From Fistulifera solaris (Eukaryota > Bacillariophyta > Bacillariophyceae > Naviculales > Stauroneidaceae), in the NCBI GenBank assembly GCA_030295235.1, contig AP026129.1, forward strand, positions 1,178,001 to 1,242,000: a DNA stretch of 64,000 bases. Direction: 5' to 3'. The position numbers and the translations under genes are program-made. The notes below the pieces were generated by a model that saw only the letters and a list, made by a program, of their open reading frames with translations, searched no databases and was not told the DNA's origin. Shown here piece after piece: positions 22,989 through 31,748 of this stretch. Position 1 is the stretch's first letter. Every line of letters starts with the position of its first letter.

Positions 22989-23475
22989 TCTTCTTCCTTA
23001 TTGTGTAGGGATTGGTTTCAGAGGCAAAAAAAAAAAGATAATCGAAATGGATTTTGTGAACGCTCAGGAACAAAAACAAAATGCGAGCTGGCTAAATCAA
23101 GTCGTGGAGTGTGAATGACACGGGGCTGGCCTCCGTGAGTCGTCGTGGATCTTGTCTTGTCTGTACGTTGAACGTACAGCAGATGACGCTGGAAATGACG
23201 TCGAAGTCAAAGGACCTTATATTCAACACCCTCTGTACAACGTACAATACATGATACTGGAGTACTTGTTCACGACAAGAAAATACCTGATGCAAGGAAA
23301 GCGTTCTTACTTTGCTACTTTCATTGCAAATTACGAAGCATACTTCTTATTGATTTGAGCATATCAGGTCGTTTTTAACGACAAAGAAAAAGCGAATTTC
23401 TCATTGGTGATTCTCTCTCTCTTTCTCTCTAGAGAAACTTCTGCATCATCGACAATAAGGCACGATTGACAAACG
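22989..23475. other. Divergent promoter region with palindromes
   Basis: Lies between the small membrane protein gene and ISCA2. It holds the perfect palindrome at 23161 and a CT-rich stretch at 23411-23432. Confidence 0.4.
23161..23179. repeat. Perfect 9+9 bp inverted repeat
   Basis: Arms CTGTACGTT and AACGTACAG flank one G. A related half-site, TGTACAACGTACA, occurs at about 23235-23247. The position, 300 bp upstream of ISCA2, suggests a dimeric transcription-factor site; no factor is assigned. Confidence 0.5.
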
Positions 23476-24120
23476 ATGAGAGCAGTGCCCCTACTACTCT
23501 GGCGCCGTGCGATTCCGATTCGTTTAACAATTGTAACTGCTTGTACTCGATCTCCTCAAAGACGACTCATTCCTTCTGTTCAAATACGACGGAGTATTCG
23601 TACGAATGTTGTCATTACTAAAACGAAACCACCCATCGACAAGGAAGGAGAAGCATCATCCACGCCAACGAAGACCACCATTCCAACGGTGACGCATGAT
23701 GTGACCAAGAATATTAGCACCACCAACGATCAAGTCCAAATCACGGCATCCTGTTGGAATCGTATTCAGAAATTGGTGTCATCGAAAAACAATCCACAAT
23801 TGTATTTACGCGTCTTTGTGGATGCCGGGGGTTGTTCCGGATTCTCGTATCAATTTGAATTGGACGATACGGCACTCGCTTCCGATGATGTTGTCTTTAC
23901 TTCGGGAGATGATGATGATAATAACAATAATAACAATCAGTATCGCTTGGTGATTGATGAAGCCAGTCTCAACATGTTGCGTGGATCTACCATCGATTAT
24001 GTGCAAGAAATGATCAAAAGCAGTTTCCAAGTCACCAACAATCCGCAATCGGAAAGTGCGTGTGGTTGTGGTTCTTCGTTTGCTCTCAAAAACTTTGCTT
24101 CCAATCCGGCGATTGATTGA
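23476..24120 (+). CDS. ISCA2: Mitochondrial iron-sulfur assembly protein, A-type
   Basis: A-type carrier needed for [4Fe-4S] cluster maturation in mitochondria. The N-terminus (RAVPLLLWRRAIPIRL, then many Arg and few acids) is a mitochondrial-type presequence of about 70 residues. The core reads ITASCWNRIQKLV, LRVFVDAGGCSGFSYQFELD with the first cluster Cys, and SACGCGSSF with the C-x-C pair, so all three cluster ligands are present. A DDDDNNNNNN tract, from GAT/AAC repeats, expands the loop before YRLVIDEASL. 214 residues. I prefer ISCA2 over ISCA1 because of its length and the QSESACGCGSSF ending. Confidence 0.85.
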   Translation: MRAVPLLLWRRAIPIRLTIVTACTRSPQRRLIPSVQIRRSIRTNVVITKTKPPIDKEGEASSTPTKTTIPTVTHDVTKNISTTNDQVQITASCWNRIQKLVSSKNNPQLYLRVFVDAGGCSGFSYQFELDDTALASDDVVFTSGDDDDNNNNNNQYRLVIDEASLNMLRGSTIDYVQEMIKSSFQVTNNPQSESACGCGSSFALKNFASNPAID

Positions 24121-24289
24121 AGATAGTTGAGCTGTGGAAGTTATTTATTTTTCTGAAAGAGAAATCTTTAAACATTACTATTCCTTTTTTGACCTGTCGT
24201 TTTCACTGTGGTGTTCATGAAAATGTATATTGCTAGATACATGCTGCTATAGAAACGAATGATATTGATCACGCAAATGTCTCATTCAA

Positions 24290-25342
24290 TTAATTCGTTT
24301 GAAAGACATTTTGTACCATGGGCTTTTTCACGCTCAATGCCATGCGATCCAATTCCTCCATCGCATCCTGTTTCAACCGAAACTGGGTGGTCTCGATGGT
24401 ACTCCTGGCTTGGGATACGGTGCGACAGCCGGGAATGGGGACCGTTCCTTTGCACAGGGCCCAATTGATGGCAATTTGAGCCGGTGTCTTGTTGTATTCG
24501 TCCGCTACCGCCTTTAACGTGCCCAACAAACCTTGGGCCGATGGCAGTAATTCACGAAACAATTGCTGACGAGGAAAGGGTGGCAGATTGTCGAGATTGT
24601 AACGGCAGGTCAGCAGTCCTAAACATAGAGGACTGTACGCAATCACACGAATTCCCAATTCATCGCAAATTTCGTTCATATACCGCGCCGTCTGATAGGT
24701 TAGCAACGAGTATTGAATTTGTGCAGTTGCCAAAGGGACACCCTCCAAGGCGTTGACAATTTTTTGCAATTGTCGAGGACCGTAATTGGAGACGCCTACG
24801 GCCTGACAGAGATCCTTTTCGTAGATTCGACGCAAACCATCCCAGAGGGCGCGTTCCTGGAGGGGTTGATAATTGGCCGTGGACCAGTGTAATTGGCAAA
24901 TCGCCAGACGGTCTTGTTGTAACCGTCCCAACGACGCTTCGGCGGCGTTGACGAACGATTGCGAAGTAATTCTCCATGGATACGGAGCTAGTTTGGTAGC
25001 GACTTGTTGCGGCCGTAATGGCGGGGCCAGCCAGCCTCTTTGGTTCAGATAGCGTCGCTCAAATTCTCCCAGCAAAATCTCCGATCGTCCATTGAGATCC
25101 AGAGTCCCGTACGAGTCGGCCGTATCAAACAGAGATACTCCAGCATCACGAACTATTTTGTAACTTTGATACAGTTCTTCATCTTGATCGGGATTGTATC
25201 CCCATAAGAAACGGTTCCCCCAACTCCACGTTCCACACCCAATGGAGGAAATTTGCAGTGGGCCCGCCGAAACGGTTCCTATCGAAGGTTGTAAGATTGC
25301 CACAGCTGTGGGCAAGACACATAGACACAGTAAGAGTACCAT
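24290..25342 (-). CDS. Aldo-keto reductase with signal peptide
   Basis: NAD(P)H-dependent (beta/alpha)8-barrel oxidoreductase, 350 residues and intact. The first 16 residues (VLLLCLCVLPTAVA) form a signal peptide, so it is probably in the secretory route or an organelle reached through it; the residue after cleavage is not the Phe typical of plastid import. The catalytic tetrad is visible: Asp and Tyr in FDTADSYG, Lys in VATKLAP, His in CQLHWST. The cofactor end reads GTVPIPGCRTVSQA. The subgroup resembles plant and cyanobacterial AKRs related to pyridoxal reductase; substrate unknown. Confidence 0.85.
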   Translation of the reverse strand: MVLLLCLCVLPTAVAILQPSIGTVSAGPLQISSIGCGTWSWGNRFLWGYNPDQDEELYQSYKIVRDAGVSLFDTADSYGTLDLNGRSEILLGEFERRYLNQRGWLAPPLRPQQVATKLAPYPWRITSQSFVNAAEASLGRLQQDRLAICQLHWSTANYQPLQERALWDGLRRIYEKDLCQAVGVSNYGPRQLQKIVNALEGVPLATAQIQYSLLTYQTARYMNEICDELGIRVIAYSPLCLGLLTCRYNLDNLPPFPRQQLFRELLPSAQGLLGTLKAVADEYNKTPAQIAINWALCKGTVPIPGCRTVSQARSTIETTQFRLKQDAMEELDRMALSVKKPMVQNVFQTN

Positions 25343-25717
25343 TGTGTTACCATAATGTGCTTTATTTTACTTCAGTGCATGCCCCCGGCATTTGTTTCTC
25401 GAAAAAGGAAATAATATATTGTCATCGTCATCGGAAAAAATCACTCTGTACCAGGTATCTTTGTCACCAGTGTTACGTGCTGTCGCACGGGCTCTTCACG
25501 TTGAGGCTAACCTGTAACCTTACTCACGCAGGTAGTTCTCTCGTTTACTGCGGCACATAATAGGCTAAGGTTCCATCCACGCAACATAGCGATTCCCTTC
25601 ATATTAGTCAGTTTGTAATCTCCGCAACGGTAAACTTTTACCATAACTCCCAAGACTTCTGAAAGTCGAGCTTTAATTATATGCTGATTAACTTAGAAGG
25701 TTTAAGATACTCCGATT
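25343..25717. other. Intergenic spacer with nothing recognised
   Basis: About 375 bp between the AKR start and the stop of the RCC1-repeat gene. It should contain the AKR promoter. Confidence 0.35.
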
Positions 25718-27445
25718 TTACTTCCGACTCACTTTCTTTTTCTTGGCCGGAGGCTCTTTGTCTTGGCGATTGCTTAACTCTTCGACGGCATCCGGTTCGA
25801 TGGTGACAAATGACTTTGCGGTACTTTCTTCCACAACAAACAAAGTGTGACCGTATCCGCAGGCCAGACTTTGCACCGTGCATCCATCCAGTTTGGTCAC
25901 AAAGGTCGGCTTGGCACTCGATTTTGCGTTTTCCAAACCCAATTCACCGTGCGGACCTTGACCCCAGGCCACCGTTTGTCCGGCCGCCGTACTGCAGAAT
26001 ACCGTTTGTCCTCCGGCGGCCATGTGCGTCACCACATGTTGGTTGTGCGCGAGCACATCGACGAGTTGCGGACGCAAGACGGCTTCGGCGTTGTTGCGGT
26101 GCTGTCCCCAGTAATACACGTGACCGTTGTTTTGCAACAGTGAACAGTGGGCTCCCGCCGACACGGTCGGAGGTTCGGGACTGAAGGACAGCACATGCGG
26201 CAAGACACCAATGAGACGGGGAAAGTACTCGTCGGCGACGCGGCCGTGTCCGAGCACACCGTAATGTCCACAGCCCCAGGAAAAGACGCGACTGGGTTGA
26301 TTGGAGGCCGCTTCGACGGCTAAGGTGTGATGTTTCCCGGCAGCAATGTATCCGATCTTGATCTTTTCATTGAGGGGAACGACTTTTTGTTCCGACGAAC
26401 TTGTGTGCAACTTTTCTCCGGGACAATAGCAGAATGTGGTCTGCGGTGTCAAGACTTGACAATTGGCAAAGGCCAGTTTGGAAGCTGTCACAAAGTATTC
26501 ACCTGTTTCACCGTTGCCCAATTGTCCATATTCGGAAGAACCAGTCGTGTACATGACGCCCTCGGTACTCAGAACGACGGTAAAATCTTCGCCCGCAGTG
26601 ATCTGCTGTACTGTGCCCTCATAGGGCATTGATTTGAAGTTCGGAACACTCTCGACTTTGCTCTTAATACCACATTGACCCGATTTATTGGATCCCACCG
26701 CCCACAAGGTACCATCTTGATACAAGAGAATGGTATGAGACTTACCCGTCGCGGCCGATTGCACGGGCGGACACGGCAATTCCGTGGGATAGTAAACATT
26801 CGGAGGAAGTTGCGCGGTCAACTGGTGTGCTTCATTCCGTCCCCAACCGTAACAGGTTCCATCTTGCGCCACGGCAATGCTGTGCACCGCCGAACAACTC
26901 GTAAATACGGACGCAATCTTGCGGGGCAACGACAAGATGGTCGGGATGGTGAGATGATAGGCCGTCACATCGGTCGACTTGGTGCGTCCGACCGTTGTGA
27001 CATCCAACGTTCCTGTTTGCACGAGAGCACCCGCGGTGGCTTTACTGCTATTTGGGTTGGACGTTGCCTCGAGATATACGCGGCTAGTGTCTGCCGACGG
27101 AGTCACCTTGTCTTCGTCAGCCTTTCGTCCCGGGGACTTTCTCTTGTCACTATTACCAGTAGTTGTATTGTTGTTATTACTACTAGTATTCCCCACTCCT
27201 TCTTCTTGCATAAAACTAGCCCATGCATTGGAGATGATAGGCGCCGCATCCTCACTGGTTTTCAAACCTCTTCCTCGACTCTTCATAATGGCTTCGACGG
27301 CTTCGACTGGTAATGTTTGCGACGACGATGATTCTTCAGACGACGACAAATCGGCGGCCAATTTTTGAATATCCTTGGCGGTTCCAAAACCGGGATACAA
27401 AATAGGATCGTGTTGATGAACTCGTGCCGATCTACGTGATGGCAT
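25718..27445 (-). CDS. RCC1-repeat beta-propeller protein, RCC2-like
   Basis: 575 residues, intact. A low-complexity acidic/Ser/Asn N-terminus (about 170 residues) precedes seven-bladed RCC1 repeats with the typical G-x-N-x-x-GQ-L-G pattern: CYGWGRNEAHQLT, LWAVGSNKSGQCGI, MYTTGSSEYGQLGNGETG, VFSWGCGHYGVLGHGR, VYYWGQHRNNAEA and TVAWGQGPHGELGLENAKSS. The C-terminus is a basic nuclear-localisation signal (PPAKKKKVSRK). The order of repeats and the nuclear signal suggest an RCC2/TD-60-like chromatin or small-GTPase regulator rather than RCC1 itself. Confidence 0.75.
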   Translation of the reverse strand: MPSRRSARVHQHDPILYPGFGTAKDIQKLAADLSSSEESSSSQTLPVEAVEAIMKSRGRGLKTSEDAAPIISNAWASFMQEEGVGNTSSNNNNTTTGNSDKRKSPGRKADEDKVTPSADTSRVYLEATSNPNSSKATAGALVQTGTLDVTTVGRTKSTDVTAYHLTIPTILSLPRKIASVFTSCSAVHSIAVAQDGTCYGWGRNEAHQLTAQLPPNVYYPTELPCPPVQSAATGKSHTILLYQDGTLWAVGSNKSGQCGIKSKVESVPNFKSMPYEGTVQQITAGEDFTVVLSTEGVMYTTGSSEYGQLGNGETGEYFVTASKLAFANCQVLTPQTTFCYCPGEKLHTSSSEQKVVPLNEKIKIGYIAAGKHHTLAVEAASNQPSRVFSWGCGHYGVLGHGRVADEYFPRLIGVLPHVLSFSPEPPTVSAGAHCSLLQNNGHVYYWGQHRNNAEAVLRPQLVDVLAHNQHVVTHMAAGGQTVFCSTAAGQTVAWGQGPHGELGLENAKSSAKPTFVTKLDGCTVQSLACGYGHTLFVVEESTAKSFVTIEPDAVEELSNRQDKEPPAKKKKVSRK

Positions 27446-27835
27446 CGAATTAAAGATGATGATGATTATTACGGAGTATTATTATTGGTAAGGCCAGAGT
27501 ATCGCTCCGTATCAATAGGTTTTGGCTCCAACCGAGTACAAGTATAGTTGGGGTGTCATTTGTCGACACGATACCTGGTAGTGCACGCACACGCGCTTTT
27601 CTTGCGAGTGCGAGATCCTCGAATGGGGATGGGGAGATGCGCGGCGCGCTGCTGGTATGACGCGCACAATGTACCGGTGCAAGAGTTTTCCGTCTTCCGT
27701 CGCTCTTCCCCACTTTCGTCACGCCCTTTGTCCTTTGTCACAGTGTGTTTTGTTTTCGATTACTTTTGTTCTTCTTCATCTTCTTATTATTATGATTATT
27801 ATTATTTAATTTTGTTGTTTTCAATACTATAAATA
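27446..27835. other. Spacer between RCC1-repeat gene and transposase
   Basis: Contains the RCC1-repeat gene promoter and, presumably, the left end of the Harbinger element, but I found no terminal inverted repeat by eye. Confidence 0.35.
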
Positions 27836-29130
27836 ATGCCCCGCAGAAGTAAACGACAGAAGCTTACTTCAACAATTGAACGTCTGCTCTCTCAGCAGCT
27901 TGACGTCATGACAACAAACCTCTCGACTGGTTTCATTTGTGGAGACGATGACGACGACGACGACGACGACGACGACGCAATTCTCTGGATGTTCATGTTC
28001 TATTTTGCCTCACTACAGTCAAGATATCTTGAACGTGGAGGTTGCAGATTGCCTCCGCTACCTCAGCAAATTTTCTGTACCGACTTGGAAGTTGCAAATG
28101 AGAGAAGTTGGCTGACAGACACAGAATTTTTTTGCAAATACAGAGTCACTCGAGCAGGTTTTACAACGATTTTGAATCGCATCAGATATCATCCTGTTTT
28201 TCAGAGAGGAAAACGAGGACCGGAACAAGCTCCAGTGGAGTTGCAGCTTATGGTGTTTCTGAATTACATTGGTGCAGAAGGTTCGGGGGCCTGCAATGCG
28301 GCAGGTAGATTTATGTTTCACGTAAGCGAAGGCACAGCAGAAATTTATCGTAAGCGCGTTGCTAAAGCTATTTGCTCCTTGCGAGGTGAATTCATTACTT
28401 GGCCTGATGAGCAGAGAGGTCAAGCATCCGGAGAAGAATACTTGACAAATCAGGCTTGCCATTCTGCGTGGGGATGATGGATGGAACTCTTTTCCCTTTA
28501 GCCTTTGCACCTGAAAGTACTGATGCACTGGATTACTCTGGCCGCAAGCATTCATACGCTCTCAGCACGCTTGTTATTTGTGATGATCAGCGTTTGATTC
28601 GCTACTATCTTTCTGGCTGGCCGGGTAGTGCGCACGACAACAGAATATTTCGCAATAGTGCCATATTCAAGAATCCCGAGAATTACTTTTCGCCGCAAGA
28701 GTATATTATTGGAGATTCGGCTTTCTCTAATACGTGGTTCTCGGTTACTACATACAAGAGTCCGCCAAATGGCAATCTCCCGCGTTATCATGAACGTTTT
28801 AACACAGTTCTTTCCAGCTCTCGGGTTTCTTCTGAGCACACTATTGGTATTCTAAAAGGAAGGTTTCCTTGGCTCCGTCACATCCGCATGAAGATCACAA
28901 AAGACAAGGCAAGCATTATTCCTATTCTAGTTACTATTGATGCCTGCATTGTATTGCATAACATGCTGATGAAAAGCAATGAGCCTATTGATGATGATTG
29001 GCTTGAGGACTGCAATTCAAACCAAAGTAACTGGGTATTCCAAGCACTTGGGGCTCCAGATCCAGATGATTCTGATGATGATCTACGTCGAACGCAACTA
29101 ACATATTATGTGAACAAACACCACAGCTAG
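27836..29130 (+). mobile_element. PIF/Harbinger DNA transposon (transposase region)
   Basis: The only transposon seen in the window. The transposase gene is listed below. The right flank carries a possible remnant of a second, opposite-strand element gene (about 29200-29390). Terminal inverted repeats and target duplications were not identifiable, so the true ends are unknown and probably lie outside this span. Confidence 0.7.
27836..29130 (+). CDS. PIF/Harbinger (HARBI1-like, DDE_Tnp_4) transposase
   Basis: About 430 residues. After a nuclear-type basic start (MPRRSKRQKL) and an Asp11 tract, a helix-turn-helix region includes ERSWLTDTEFFCKYRVTRA and ELQLMVFLNYIGAEGSGACN. The DDE nuclease follows: first Asp in CVGMMDGTLFPLAF, second in YIIGDSAFSNTWF, Glu in SSEHTIGILKGRFPWLRHI, and the family end block IDACIVLHNMLM. 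One frame break sits at 28452-28454 (an AAA that reads as YLTKSGLPFCVGMM if one A longer), a change of the same kind as in the host genes. The coding potential may therefore be intact and the insertion recent. Confidence 0.88.
27950..27976 (+). repeat. (GAC)n trinucleotide tract in the transposase
   Basis: Nine uninterrupted GAC units encode the Asp run near residue 40 of the transposase. Tract length may vary between copies. Confidence 0.8.
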
Positions 29131-29693
29131 TATAATTGAGCTAAATGATTACAATAACTATGCTTCCTAATTCTTCTCTAAGTTTCCTACACTAATCCTA
29201 ATCCTGCAGACTCCTCTCTATTTTCCCATGACTACAAGGAGCAAACTGAGCCCTCACTTCTTGCGGAAAGAAAACAATCATGTTAGGGAAAAACTCTGCA
29301 ATTTGTTTCTACGTTGCCTGCATTTTACGCATTGCCTTGAAATCTGGAATGTTCAAATTGAATAAGAACTCAAGATATTTTGGCAATTCATGTGGGTCCT
29401 CGGATCTCGGTTACATGAATACTTAGTAAAATAAAAGGATTGGCTACAACGTATAAATGACGTAAGCAAAAATTGGAGAGCGGGTGGCGTGACGACGGAA
29501 GAAGCAACTACGGTACCGGTACCGTACTGTGCGTGAGAACCCCTCTCTCTCTAATAGGGCTGCTAGCTAGAGAGAGAGAGACCTAGGAGGAGCCCCTGGC
29601 CCAGTTATTGAAAACGGTTGGGCGGAACGCGGACGGATCGGAATGGCGACAAAATAAAAAAAAATCGGCACGAAACAGGTTTGTCGCGTTTTC
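29131..29693. other. Right flank of the transposon and spacer
   Basis: Holds the possible minus-strand remnant (about 29200-29390), a GGTACC palindrome cluster at 29511-29527 and a CT/AG hairpin at 29543-29580. Confidence 0.45.
29543..29580. repeat. CT/AG inverted repeat (hairpin)
   Basis: An arm CTCTCTCTCTA at 29543-29553 pairs perfectly with TAGAGAGAGAG at 29568-29578, around a 14-nt loop. It lies about 115 bp before the ATG of the next gene, so it could fold in that gene's 5'UTR. Confidence 0.6.
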
Positions 29694-31726
29694 ATGGTTC
29701 TATTTCCGAAAACGACGACTCTTAGCTATAGATATAGGAGGATGATACCTTCCAAACTTCTTCATTATTTTATGTTGGTAACTCCGCCGATGATGAGTAA
29801 TCCTTCGACGACGACGACGACGACGACCACGCGTCTGGCGGAATCATCTTGGCAGGCCGGTCACGATGTATCCAGTGATTTCCAACGACTTCAACAAGCC
29901 ATTCGATATACACAAAAGGATCAACATCTTCAATTTTTGCAACGACAACATGTATTGCGTCACTTTCCTACACAACAACGACAATTGTGGCGACCTTTCT
30001 TCCGAAAGAAAATTGTCGTACCGTTCATGGCTGGCACGTTCCTTTCGTTTGGGCCTCATCGCTGGTTCTATCCTTGGTTATTGCGACTGCAATTCTTTTC
30101 CTGTGTCGTCGTTCCTCCCTTAGTGTTACTACTATTACTACCACTACTACGAAGGAACAAACGAGATCATCGTGTCAATGATGTAAGCGACATGCGAACT
30201 TGTTTGTTGGAACAATGGACGACGGCTGTTTGGGGGGCATTTCTTTTGTGGGGTGGTTCCATTTCTTCCACCAACAGTCGTATAGTGATTCGATTGGCGG
30301 CTTGGTGTTCTATACATCAATTTCCTCGACTGCTCTATGAATTACAGGAAACACCACGACCGGTGGACGGTCTATCCTATATATTACAAAAGATCCTCCC
30401 GACACTGGGTTCCCCATGGTGGTGGGCGGCCGAACTAGGATGCAGTGGATTACTGACACCTACGGTGACTGTGGGAATAATGAGTGCTCTGTTGTTGGCC
30501 TATTTGTATCCTTCGTTAGTCCAACATCGGAATGTGATTGTCAAGTCTTTTGTATTGGGCATCGTGGGTCGATATTACTTGTGGAATCAAAAAGAAACCT
30601 TGTGGTATGCGGTCCAATGGCTCGCGACCTTCCAGTCGATTGAGAAGAATCCTATGGCTCTCCTTGCGTCATTTGGTAACTTGATATGGCCATGGATGGT
30701 GTCGGCCATCGCCTTGTTGGGACCATGGCTACATTTGGTGGCCTTTAGTAAACTGATAGAAGTCAAGCTGATCCACAATGTGTCGTCGGATATGAATGTC
30801 GAAGAAATGGAAGCAGCGTTGGCAAAACCACCGAACTGGTACTACTCGTTGAAATGGAGAGAACCACAACGGATGAGACATGTTCTACGTGCCGCCAAAG
30901 ATCGCTTTATGTATAATTTCTTATTCGCCGGAAGTGTTCCTGAGAAAATGCGTCAAGAGAGTCGCAAAATCGTGCGCCAACAAGAATTGAACGGCAATCG
31001 AATATGGGAACGCATTACGTTTTCCGACGCTACACAATGGAAAGAAAATGCCATGCAACGAATGTCCAATCAGCACAGATATGATTATGAGCGTGGGAAG
31101 TATGAGGTAGGTGTGAAGTGATATCCGATTTATTATTTTCCTGGTTTTTATTTTCAAGCACTATCTGATCTTACTCTGATTCATCTCTAGGATCCACTGG
31201 GTGTCGCTGTTTACAAGACTTTAGGAATCGGTCTAGGCTTCAATTTTGATCACATGAATGAATCGTCGGACATACCCGAAACACGGCGTTTACAGGCAAG
31301 AGCGGCCAAAAGTGCAGTTCGACATGTCCAGGACTTGTACGGCTTGAGCGCGGAAGTTTTGAAACAATTGCCGGATGGCGAAGAAAAGATACAAAAACAA
31401 TGGAATTGAAGCACCAGATTGAACAGGAGACCGAATCTCTCGCCAAACAGCTATCGGAGCTCATTCCAACGGACCGGGCCCTCCGCTTGAACGATGTCAA
31501 GTTGGAGATGTACAGCAGAGAATACAAAAAGGTATCGTCGACCGAAATGGTCCTTGTTGAACAAGAACCGTCACCGTCAAGCAGCCCCGTAAGCCAAAGG
31601 TTGCTCGAAAGTATGAAAACTAATCATCAGAGCGATTACGACGATATGGAAGAGTGGGAGCGGCAAATGACACTTTTGTTTGACGATGCTGACGGCGATG
31701 ATACTATGAAAACCTACATGGCATAG
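29694..31726 (+). CDS. Uncharacterised multi-span membrane protein
   Basis: About 649 residues with no family recognised. Hydrophobic spans fall in the middle: VVVPPLVLLLLLPLL, TAVWGAFLLWGGSI, TVTVGIMSALLLAYLYPSL and LASFGNLIWPWMVSAIALLG. After the last span comes a long charged helical tail, with RQESRKIVRQQELNGNRIWE then VRHVQDLYGLSAEVLKQLPD. An 84-nt intron at 31107-31190 joins RGKYE to DPLGVAVYK. The frame breaks at the A-run 31393-31397; one more A joins GEEKIQKT to MELKHQIEQE. A Thr tract near residue 40 comes from an ACG repeat. The gene ends 22 bp from the convergent acyl-AMP ligase. Confidence 0.6.
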
Positions 31727-31748
31727 GTAAGGTTCCTTACCTCAACTT

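Noticed and set aside
27446-29693. Terminal inverted repeats for the Harbinger element
   Set aside because: I compared both flanks by eye. The best partial match (cttccgtcg near 27690 against its complement near 29495) is too short and imperfect to call.
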